Below are positions 51,321-59,016 of a stretch of DNA of 64,000 bases, piece by piece. Numbering within the stretch: the stretch's first letter is position 1; every line of letters starts with the position of its first letter. The notes below the pieces were generated by a model that saw only the letters and a program-made list of their open reading frames with translations, was not told the DNA's origin and did no database searches. A program made the position numbers and the translations under genes. The stretch comes from Deltaproteobacteria bacterium HGW-Deltaproteobacteria-15 (GTDB taxonomy: Bacteria; Desulfobacterota; DSM-4660; Desulfatiglandales; HGW-15), in assembly GCA_002840535.1 (NCBI GenBank), contig PHBH01000013.1:43508-107507 (forward strand). Reading direction: 5' to 3'.

Positions 51321-52994
51321 ATGAAAGCAAGATTTGCGTTGAAAGAGAATCCTCACGTCATTTTCGAGACCGAACGGAAAGAGTTTTTCATTGGCCGGTC
51401 CAAAGAATGTGAAATTTTCGTAAAGGATCTGCACGCACATCGGCGACACGCAATGGTCTCCGAAGAGCAGGATCATACCTACGGCATCAAATCGCTGGGA
51501 CAGAATCCCGTGCTCGTAAACGGCAGTCCTGTTCATGACCCCATCGCCATCAAGGATGGGGATATCGTCACCGTAGGGAAGACCGAACTGCTCTTCAGCA
51601 TCGAAGAGGAAGAACAGGTTGCCGAGAAGCAGGAATGCGAAGACAAGACGATGTTTTTAAGCCAGGATCTCGTATGCCAGAAAGTCGGACCCAGGCTGGT
51701 CCTGACGAAAGAGAACGGGCAGAGCGAGTCTTATCCCCTGGATCAGCGCCAGATCCTCATCGGAAGATCGGCAGAAGCACGAATCGTTTTGCAACATCCG
51801 GGGGTGTCCGGCAGGCACTGCACCATAGAAGACCGCAACGGCAGTGTCTTCGTGATGAACCTGAGCAAGGTCAACCCGGTCCGGGTCAACGAGCAATTCG
51901 TTTCAGTGGAACGGATCTATGGCGGAGATCGATTGAAAATAGGGCCGTTCACCCTCACCTATATTTCAGATCGGCCCGAAGATGTCAGGCCGGTCAAGGA
52001 GAAGATCATTGCACGGATGGGTCTGAAGTCCAAGGTCGCCCTGGCGGTACTGCTTCTTCTTGTGCTGGTCGCGGGGAGTTACATCGGATATTTCAAAGGG
52101 TACCGCCCGTGGAAGCTCGACAGGATTCTGGACGCAATCGCCGGTCAAATAGAGAGGAAGGAGTACCAGGCATCCCTTAAGGGGCTGGAAGAGATGATGG
52201 CCCTGGAGCTGCCTCCAAGGCAAGGCGAAAAAGCGAGGGGCCTGCTGTTCAGGATCACCATGCAGCTGGCGCGACAAATGGAAGAGAAAGGGCAGCTGGT
52301 GGAGGCAAGAAGTCAGTTGAACCGGTTTCTCGTTACTTACGGTACCGGCAAACCGGCCGAAGCCCTGCCGGATCACCTTGATCGTATCCACATCAAGATA
52401 GCCCAGCAGCACGCCTCACGAGGCGAATATGAGGCGGCGATGAGGGAATACTCGGCCATAGGAGAGCAGAGCCGGTATTTCGACGAGGCCCAGGGCTCGA
52501 TCAGCCGTCTTTGGGTGCAACACCAGCAGCAGTCTTACCGCGAAAAGAAAATACCGGAACTTGTCATGGAGGCTGAAAAGAATTTCATTTCCAAAAGATA
52601 TCTTGTGCCGGTGAATGACAATGCCTATGCGGCCTATCAGGCGATCCTCTCGATCGATCCGGGGAACAGCCTGGCCCTTCAGAGAATCGATCAGATGAAA
52701 GCCTTTTACAAGGAAACCGGAGAGCTGTACATGAAGGACGGGGAATGGGAAAGAGCCCTGATCTATTTCAGGCGCTTCAACCTGATCGATCCCTGCGACC
52801 AGGAAATCAAAGCGCGCATCTTCTCCTGCAAAAAGGATCTGGATCGTCAAATCAGGCTTAAAAAAGCCGATTCCAAGGAACCGCTCCCGAAGGCGCCGGC
52901 CGAGCGGGAAAAAAGGCAGGAGACGCCGGAAAGAGCGGACGGCAAGTCAGGCTGGGTGATGAAGCAACTCTTCCCCGAAGGGGAAAAGCCCTGA
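51321..52994 (+). CDS. Tandem FHA-domain membrane protein with TPR-like C-terminus
   Basis: 557 residues. FHA1 (residues about 1-92: EFFIGRSKECEIFV...HRRHAMV) and FHA2 (about 125-215: ILIGRSAEARIVLQ...GVSGRHCTI) recognise phosphothreonine. The linker holds KTMFLSQD, a possible phosphosite. A membrane helix at 238-257 (KVALAVLLLLVLVAGSYIGY) is followed by helical repeats (about 265-520) in the periplasm, TPR/YfiO-like. It could sense kinase activity inside and bind a partner outside. A strong hairpin follows the stop codon. Confidence 0.88.
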   Translation: MKARFALKENPHVIFETERKEFFIGRSKECEIFVKDLHAHRRHAMVSEEQDHTYGIKSLGQNPVLVNGSPVHDPIAIKDGDIVTVGKTELLFSIEEEEQVAEKQECEDKTMFLSQDLVCQKVGPRLVLTKENGQSESYPLDQRQILIGRSAEARIVLQHPGVSGRHCTIEDRNGSVFVMNLSKVNPVRVNEQFVSVERIYGGDRLKIGPFTLTYISDRPEDVRPVKEKIIARMGLKSKVALAVLLLLVLVAGSYIGYFKGYRPWKLDRILDAIAGQIERKEYQASLKGLEEMMALELPPRQGEKARGLLFRITMQLARQMEEKGQLVEARSQLNRFLVTYGTGKPAEALPDHLDRIHIKIAQQHASRGEYEAAMREYSAIGEQSRYFDEAQGSISRLWVQHQQQSYREKKIPELVMEAEKNFISKRYLVPVNDNAYAAYQAILSIDPGNSLALQRIDQMKAFYKETGELYMKDGEWERALIYFRRFNLIDPCDQEIKARIFSCKKDLDRQIRLKKADSKEPLPKAPAEREKRQETPERADGKSGWVMKQLFPEGEKP

Positions 52995-52997
52995 GCG

Positions 52998-53036
52998 AAG
53001 ACCACTTTCGATGTCAGGATCATCGAAGTGGTCTTT
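52998..53036 (+). terminator. Hairpin terminator after the FHA gene
   Basis: AAGACCACTTTCGATG pairs with CATCGAAGTGGTCTT (one T bulge, 7-nt loop) 3 nt after the FHA gene stop. Only TTT follows, so it could be Rho-assisted. It separates the FHA operon from the lipoprotein gene on the other strand. Confidence 0.65.
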
Positions 53037-53146
53037 GCGGCGGCCGAATGAAACGGCCGATTCCCGGAGCAACTGCAGGACAGACATTGCTCTTCCTGAA
53101 CAGGACGGCCGGATTAGGCTTCAACGAATCAGGATCATTTTACCTA

Positions 53147-53653
53147 CTACTTCTTCGCCAGATAGGCGGGGCTCACTTCGTGCAACAGGGAGACCCTCCC
53201 ATCTTTATCCCGGTAGATGGCCAGACGAGGGTGCTGGTCCTCCTGCCAGAGTATTCGTTCGCTTACCATGCGCAAAGCACTCTCTGATTCATTGTTCTTG
53301 GTGACAAGATAATCGACCTCCTCTTGTTCCAACGCAACGCTCAGCACATCCCCGGTCAGCTTCACCCTGATCGGGAGCCCGAGACTGTGGGAAAACCGAT
53401 TGAATTTCTCTATATCATCGCCGGTTACCCCACTTAAGGAGATGATCGGACTTATACCTTCCCTGGTCTTCATTTTGACCCAGCCTGAGCCCGGTGCAAA
53501 GGTGACGATTTCGACATTATCCGCATAGTACTTTTCTACGCCCTCTTCGACTCCCAAGCCTTGGACCCTTAGCCCGTCCTTACCGGATGTGGTTACACAC
53601 CCCAGCATGATCACCAGGAAACTCAACAAAACGAGTGAACTTAGCCCTTTCAT
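53147..53653 (-). CDS. Small lipoprotein of unknown function
   Basis: 168 residues. MKGLSSLVLLSFLVIMLGCVTT is a lipoprotein signal with lipobox LVIMLGC. The mature part has no known motif: EKYYADNVEIVTFAPGSGWVKMKTREGISP looks like a beta-rich domain. The Cys would be acylated and the Val at +2 suggests outer-membrane sorting. GGAGGTG precedes the ATG at 53653. It is the only minus-strand gene in the phosphothreonine island and faces the caspase-fold gene across a 407-bp promoter region. It may act with the FHA protein at the envelope. Confidence 0.8.
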   Translation of the reverse strand: MKGLSSLVLLSFLVIMLGCVTTSGKDGLRVQGLGVEEGVEKYYADNVEIVTFAPGSGWVKMKTREGISPIISLSGVTGDDIEKFNRFSHSLGLPIRVKLTGDVLSVALEQEEVDYLVTKNNESESALRMVSERILWQEDQHPRLAIYRDKDGRVSLLHEVSPAYLAKK

Positions 53654-54060
53654 GTCTTACACCTCCCTGTGGCTGAGCCTGGAAGAAATTGCTTTGTTTA
53701 CCTCTTTCGCAGTGATAAACTCGAATTTCCAGAGACCTCAAGGCCATTCGATTTCTGTATTTCCTATCGGTGTTCCCGCTGGAGAACTTTAAGACTATTG
53801 GTGCCATGACCTAGCCGGGTTTTCTCCCGCAATTTATCGAGGATCGGAGCGGGGATGCGTCGCTGAAAGGACTTCAGGGTTTTCTGCGGCAGGCAGTTCG
53901 GAGCTTAAGTTGACTTTGAGAGGTACCCTGCGAGAGTTTTACCACGAAACCCTTCATTTCTCATTTGACACAAATTGGTGAACTCCCTATACTTTACCCC
54001 TGAATTTTTATTTCCGGATTTGTTCGTAAACGCCACTTCTTTTGCACCGAATTCCAGATC
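53654..54060. other. Divergent promoter region of the lipoprotein and caspase-fold genes
   Basis: 407 bp without a gene. It holds the excellent promoter at 53965-53993 for the caspase-fold gene. The reverse promoter for the lipoprotein is not obvious. The middle part (53800-53950) shows no repeats or frames worth reporting. Confidence 0.5.
53965..53993 (+). promoter_or_regulatory. Sigma-70 promoter of the caspase-fold gene
   Basis: TTGACA, exactly 17 nt, TATACT. This is the best consensus promoter seen in the window. Predicted start near 54000 gives a 60-nt leader to ATG 54061. Confidence 0.75.
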
Positions 54061-57000
54061 ATGAAACGGCTATACAGGTCAACCTGCCTGATACTGAGCG
54101 TTATAACCGTTTTCTCGATCACGTGGCTGAGTCTGAACCGGGAAAAGCCCCAGGCCCTGCCACGAGGGGAGAAAGCCGAGTGCAATGCTGGGGTGAACCA
54201 TGCCCTTCTCATCGGCATCTCTCAGTATGAAAAATGGGAACCCCTGAAGAGTCCCGCCAAGGATGCGGAAGAAGTCGGCAGAATTCTCGTATCCAAGTAC
54301 AACTTCAAAAAAGAGAACGTCGTCCTACTCACCGACAATACCAAGGAGAGTCCCACCCGAGCCAATATTTTAAATCACCTGGACAGATATTTTCGCGAAC
54401 TCACACCCAACGATAACCTCCTCATCTTCTACACGGGACACAGCTATGAAGATGAAAACGGTGAGACGTATTGGGTTCCAAGAGACGGAGAGAAGTCGAC
54501 AAAGTTAACCTGGTTGAGACATACGGAAATCTGCCGGGAATTTTTCGCCTCCCCCGATCTGAAAGCAAAGAATCTCTGCATCATCTCGGACTCCGCATTC
54601 TCGAACAAGTTGTTCGTGCCGAAGATGACCAGGATCACCCTCGACGATCTTCGCTACGAGGAGAAGATATGCGAGAGATCGACCAAGCCATCCAGGGAGG
54701 TGATCGCCTTCGGTGATCGTCATTGGTACGGTGCTGAAAGCACGAAGGGGTCCGGAATCCTTGCCTACTGTCTTCTGGAAGCGATGACAAACAACTGGAT
54801 GAAGCTGTCGGATTTTGAAAACCTTCTGTTCAATGAAAAAGCCGTCCAGATGGCGTCTAAAATAGCCGGCACAAGGATGATCCGTGGAAGGCTCAAAAAT
54901 ACCCCAAAAGAGGAAGGGGGCCAGAGTGTCATCACCAGGACGATCTCTCCCCCGAAAATCAATGTGGTTGAGTCGGATGTAAAGCCCGGCAAGGGGTATG
55001 CGGGCGACCAGTTCTACTTCAAGGCCACGACCGATTATGCTGCCAGCGAGGTATACCTCCACATAGACGGACGGCAATATTTGATGGAAGGCAATGACAG
55101 GGAATGGCGGCTTCCCCTGGTGCTCAACAACGTGGGCGCTCTTCCATTTGAAATCAAAGCCAGCAACATGGACGGAGACCCTGGAATGCCGAAGAGGGGC
55201 GAAGTCCTCACCTCGAAAAAGGAAGTCGGCAAGGTCAATGTAGCCGAAGCCCTGGTCGCTCCGAAAGAAGGGGTCAAAGGATCTGAATACCGGTTTACCG
55301 CTACTACCGACTCTGAAGCCACCAGCGTGATCCTCTTCATTCAGGGAAAACCCCATGCCATGGTGGGGAAGGGAACCGAGTGGACTTTCCAGAAGCGGAT
55401 AGACGATACGGGCACCCTGGATTTTTCTGTCGTCGCAACCAATAAGGAAGGGGATCAGGGTCGCTCAAAGGGCGCCGTATTTCTTGTTAAGGAACAGACG
55501 ATCAATATTGTGGAAGTGCAGACTGCCGCATCCGCGTATTTTGGCGAAACCGTGTTGATCAAGGCGAAGTCCGATCGTCCAGCCGCTCTCGTAGAACTGG
55601 AAATGGATGGAAGAGTTGTCCCCATGACTGGAAAAGGGACGGAATGGCGTTATGAAAAGAAGCTGGAGCATCTCGGTAAGACGAGTTTTACGGTCGCCGC
55701 CAAAAATTCGGAAGGAGTTCGGGGGATCGTCAAAACCGGGGAACTGCTGGTCGACAAACGGCCTTCGCCCCTGGCGAATGTAGGCTCGATCGACGTGACG
55801 CCACAGATGCCTTTTGCCGACGACCCCGTCAGGATCGTCGCAAAGACATCCGCTCCGGCTGAAAAGGTCTTCGTCGAAATCGACGGCAAGAGGCAGCCCA
55901 TGACCGGGTCCGGGACCGAGTGGAAGTACGAGGCCCGGTTTGTCAATGTCGGCACCAATCGCTTCGGGGTGGTTGCGCTTAATGACGACGGCAATCCCGG
56001 TCTTTTAAAGCATGCGGAGATCACGGTAAAGAAGCGGCCTTTGCCGATTCCTGAAGTGGCTTCGATCGCGGTGAACCCGCAAGCTCCCAAGACCGATGAG
56101 ATCTTTGCCATTCATGTGAAGACGAACGTGCCTGCCGAAAAGGTCCATTTGTTGGTGGAGGGCAGGAAGGAACTCATGCAGGGCAAGGGTACCGAATGGC
56201 GATACGATTCGACTGCTGAAAATGCGGGAAAACTCGATTTCGAGGTGTTGGCCGAGAACAAGGATGGGGAAGGGGGCAGGTCGGCCAAACGCTCGATCTC
56301 GATTGCCAAACGGGTGGAGAAGGCTGTCGCGGTTGCCGCAGTGGAAGTGACTCCCCGTACAGGGTTGCCCGGGGACGAATTCACCTTCCGCGCAACGACA
56401 TCCGACCCGGCGGCTTCCGTCACCCTGGTTCTCGAAGACAACCGCTACGACATGACCGGATCGGGCACGGAGTGGTCGTTCAAGAGAAAGATGGAGCAAT
56501 GGGGCAGAGTACCTTTTACAGCTGTCGCCAGGAATGCAGACGGCGTCGAAGGCGCTTCCAGAAGGGGAAGTCTCGTCATCAAGGATCATCCCGCGGACAT
56601 CGAATCAGTGACATTGTCGAAAGAGAAAGTCCTCGAAGGAGAAAAGCTCGTGGTGACGGCGAAAACGATCCGCCCTGCAGCAGCCGTTTTCCTGGAATCG
56701 GAGGGGACTTCCACCAAGATGAAAGGGCAGGGCACGGAATGGCGGTTGGAAAGGCAGTTCGATGAAGCCGGCACAAAGACCCTGGTGATACTGGCAAGAA
56801 ATCTCGATAATGTGCAGGGCCCGCCCAAGACCGCAGAATTCGTGGTCGCATCTCGACCGGTTCCTGTTCCCGAAATTGCAGCCGTGACCGCCCCGGGCGA
56901 GACCATTTCAGGGGAACCCTTTTCGGTCCTGGCCAAGACTACGGAACCTGCGAGCAAGGTTTACATCGAGTTGGACGGCCAGAGACATCCGATGTCCGGT

Positions 57001-58146
57001 TCCGACAAGGCCTGGGAATATAGCGGCAGTCTTGCCGGGACAGGGGCCAAAAGGTTCCAGATCATAGCGGCAAACAAAGCCGGACAGGAGGGTGGGCCGA
57101 AGGGCGGCGTGATCCAGGCGAAGGAACGTCCGTCCATTATTCCCGATGTAACCGATGTAAAAGTGAGTGCCGTAAGTCCCGGGGAAGGATACGTAGGGGA
57201 CAACTTTCTCGTGACGGCAACGACGAACAACCCCTCGGAAAGCGTCATTTTTGAATTGGACGGCAGACAGGTCCGCATGGAAGGGGCCGGCAGGGTATGG
57301 AAAGTCGTCAGCCAGATCGAGAGGCTGGGCGAAAACCCCTATAAGGTGGTCGCGCTCGACAAAGCCGGAAAACACGGGCTTGTCAAAGAAGGCCGGATAA
57401 CGACCAGACCAAAACCCAAAGCGCTCATCAACGTGGTGGAAGTGGATGTCAGCCCGAAAAAGGGGCAAGCAGGGCAGGAGTTTCTATTCAAGGCCAGAAC
57501 CGATGGCGCGGCCAAAGCAGTTACGCTTCTGCTGGGCAATGAAAGGCTCGAGATGAGCGGATCCGGAGACGTATGGAGCCTGAAGAGAAAAATTCAGAAC
57601 CCCGGCAGTCTTGTTTTCTCGATGGTCGCAAAAAACCAGGAAGACATCGAGGGCAGCGCCAGGACAGCCGAACTCTCTGTGGAAGAGGTCAAACAGAGAT
57701 ACGCCAGCAACCAGGATGGAACGGTCACGGATGTCCTGACCGGCAAAGTCAATCAGCGCTTTATCGATAACAAGAATGGAACGGTAACGGACCTCGTTTC
57801 CGGTCTGATGTGGGTGAAATCGCCGAAACAGGTCGCCATGACCTGGGAGGAAGCCGTACAGTACTGCCAACAGCTCAATCTCGATGGTCAGACAGGCTGG
57901 AGGCTCCCCACCATCGAAGAGTGGACGGCGCTTGTTGACAAGAGCAGGCAAAATCCCGCCCTTCCCTCCACTCATCCGTTCTCAAACGTATTGACACACG
58001 TCGGATACTGGTCGAAAACCAGACATCAGTTCGGGCCCCTGTATGTTCACGAGATGAACCTCTGGTACGGAAAATCAGGCTACCAGAATAAGACCAAGAC
58101 TGCCCTGGTTTGGCCGGTGAGGTACACGAGCTTGGCGAGCAGATGA
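54061..58146 (+). CDS. Giant pseudo-caspase with ten Ig-like repeats and a DUF1566/Lcl C-terminus
   Basis: 1361 residues. A signal/membrane anchor (MKRLYRSTCLILSVITVFSI) is followed by a peptidase C14 caspase fold (about 45-290). NHALLIGISQYEKWEPL and IFYTGHSYEDENGETYWVPRDG hold the catalytic His127. The DSCFS site reads ISDSAFSNKL, so the nucleophile is Ala179 and protease activity is not expected. Residues about 295-1220 are ten Ig-like repeats of about 92 residues, most with a GTEW(R/K)YE-like core and GxxxFxVxAxNxxG. The end (DGTVTDLVSGLMWVKSP, WRLPTIEEWTALVD) is a DUF1566/Lcl lectin-like domain. It is probably exported. It overlaps the PP2C gene by 4 bp. Confidence 0.88.
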   Translation: MKRLYRSTCLILSVITVFSITWLSLNREKPQALPRGEKAECNAGVNHALLIGISQYEKWEPLKSPAKDAEEVGRILVSKYNFKKENVVLLTDNTKESPTRANILNHLDRYFRELTPNDNLLIFYTGHSYEDENGETYWVPRDGEKSTKLTWLRHTEICREFFASPDLKAKNLCIISDSAFSNKLFVPKMTRITLDDLRYEEKICERSTKPSREVIAFGDRHWYGAESTKGSGILAYCLLEAMTNNWMKLSDFENLLFNEKAVQMASKIAGTRMIRGRLKNTPKEEGGQSVITRTISPPKINVVESDVKPGKGYAGDQFYFKATTDYAASEVYLHIDGRQYLMEGNDREWRLPLVLNNVGALPFEIKASNMDGDPGMPKRGEVLTSKKEVGKVNVAEALVAPKEGVKGSEYRFTATTDSEATSVILFIQGKPHAMVGKGTEWTFQKRIDDTGTLDFSVVATNKEGDQGRSKGAVFLVKEQTINIVEVQTAASAYFGETVLIKAKSDRPAALVELEMDGRVVPMTGKGTEWRYEKKLEHLGKTSFTVAAKNSEGVRGIVKTGELLVDKRPSPLANVGSIDVTPQMPFADDPVRIVAKTSAPAEKVFVEIDGKRQPMTGSGTEWKYEARFVNVGTNRFGVVALNDDGNPGLLKHAEITVKKRPLPIPEVASIAVNPQAPKTDEIFAIHVKTNVPAEKVHLLVEGRKELMQGKGTEWRYDSTAENAGKLDFEVLAENKDGEGGRSAKRSISIAKRVEKAVAVAAVEVTPRTGLPGDEFTFRATTSDPAASVTLVLEDNRYDMTGSGTEWSFKRKMEQWGRVPFTAVARNADGVEGASRRGSLVIKDHPADIESVTLSKEKVLEGEKLVVTAKTIRPAAAVFLESEGTSTKMKGQGTEWRLERQFDEAGTKTLVILARNLDNVQGPPKTAEFVVASRPVPVPEIAAVTAPGETISGEPFSVLAKTTEPASKVYIELDGQRHPMSGSDKAWEYSGSLAGTGAKRFQIIAANKAGQEGGPKGGVIQAKERPSIIPDVTDVKVSAVSPGEGYVGDNFLVTATTNNPSESVIFELDGRQVRMEGAGRVWKVVSQIERLGENPYKVVALDKAGKHGLVKEGRITTRPKPKALINVVEVDVSPKKGQAGQEFLFKARTDGAAKAVTLLLGNERLEMSGSGDVWSLKRKIQNPGSLVFSMVAKNQEDIEGSARTAELSVEEVKQRYASNQDGTVTDVLTGKVNQRFIDNKNGTVTDLVSGLMWVKSPKQVAMTWEEAVQYCQQLNLDGQTGWRLPTIEEWTALVDKSRQNPALPSTHPFSNVLTHVGYWSKTRHQFGPLYVHEMNLWYGKSGYQNKTKTALVWPVRYTSLASR

Positions 58147-58958
58147 AAATGGAAGGAAAGACGGAATACATATCCATAGGCTCCCTTTCCCATCCGGGTG
58201 TAGTCCGGCAGGATAACCAGGATTGTTGCGCCCATTACGTGCCCGGCGAGGAGCTCCGTTCAAGAGGCATTCTGCTGATTGTTGCCGACGGGATGGGAGG
58301 TCAGTCCGGAGGCGCCACGGCCTCAAAGCTGGCTGTCGACGTCCTGATGACGGAGTATTACAGGTGCGAGGAGCACAATGTCCTTGATGCGTTGCAGTTC
58401 TCGTTTCGCCGCGCCAACGAGGAGATCGCCGAGAGAGGCCGGCAAGAGGTGGAGTTGAGGGGAATGGCCACCACCTTGACTGCGGTGGTTTTGAAAGATG
58501 ACAGGCTTTATTACGGGCACGTTGGGGATAGCAGGGGGTATCTTATCGCGGACGGCAGGATAACGCAATTCACGACCGATCATTCCTATGTTGCGGACCT
58601 GATCAGGGCGGGCGTCATCACGGAAGAGGAGGCGGAAACGCATCCCAAGCGGAATGTCATCACGCGCGCCATAGGCGCCGAGGTTGAATTGAAAGTCGAT
58701 GTGCCTCATAAGGAGTTCAAGATAAAGCAGGATGAATCCATCCTGCTTTGTTCTGACGGTCTCTACAAGGTCATGAAAGACGAAGAGATCCGATTGATCT
58801 TCGATCGCTTTCAAGTTCCCGACAAGGTGTGCAATGAATTACTGAAGCAGGCCATTGCCAGGGGCGGGCCGGATAACATCACGGTGATGGTTGCAAGGAT
58901 CAACAAGGTTCCCGGCAGGTATGGCTTTGTGAAAAAGCTGATAACAAAAATCAAGTAA
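58143..58958 (+). CDS. PP2C-family Ser/Thr protein phosphatase (Stp1/PppA-like)
   Basis: 271 residues. PP2C motifs in order: VVRQDNQD, VADGMGGQSGG, GMATTLTAVVL, YYGHVGDSRGYL, HSYV, NVITRAIG, LLCSDGLYKVM, GGPDNITVMV. The metal Asp residues are all present. It removes phosphate from Thr/Ser made by the kinases at 46745 and 59017. Its ATGA overlaps the stop codon of the caspase-fold gene, so the two are translated together. A second ATG at 58149 is a possible start. No membrane segment is seen. Confidence 0.94.
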   Translation: MKMEGKTEYISIGSLSHPGVVRQDNQDCCAHYVPGEELRSRGILLIVADGMGGQSGGATASKLAVDVLMTEYYRCEEHNVLDALQFSFRRANEEIAERGRQEVELRGMATTLTAVVLKDDRLYYGHVGDSRGYLIADGRITQFTTDHSYVADLIRAGVITEEEAETHPKRNVITRAIGAEVELKVDVPHKEFKIKQDESILLCSDGLYKVMKDEEIRLIFDRFQVPDKVCNELLKQAIARGGPDNITVMVARINKVPGRYGFVKKLITKIK

Positions 58959-58974
58959 CCGACGAATTCGTCGG
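58959..58974 (+). terminator. Palindromic hairpin between PP2C and kinase genes
   Basis: CCGACGAATTCGTCGG is a perfect 16-nt palindrome directly after the PP2C stop codon, followed by GTTTCT. It may attenuate transcription into the downstream kinase gene. Confidence 0.5.
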
Positions 58975-59016
58975 GTTTCTCGTCACCAATTTAGTTTCGA
59001 AGGGCAGGATTGAAAG

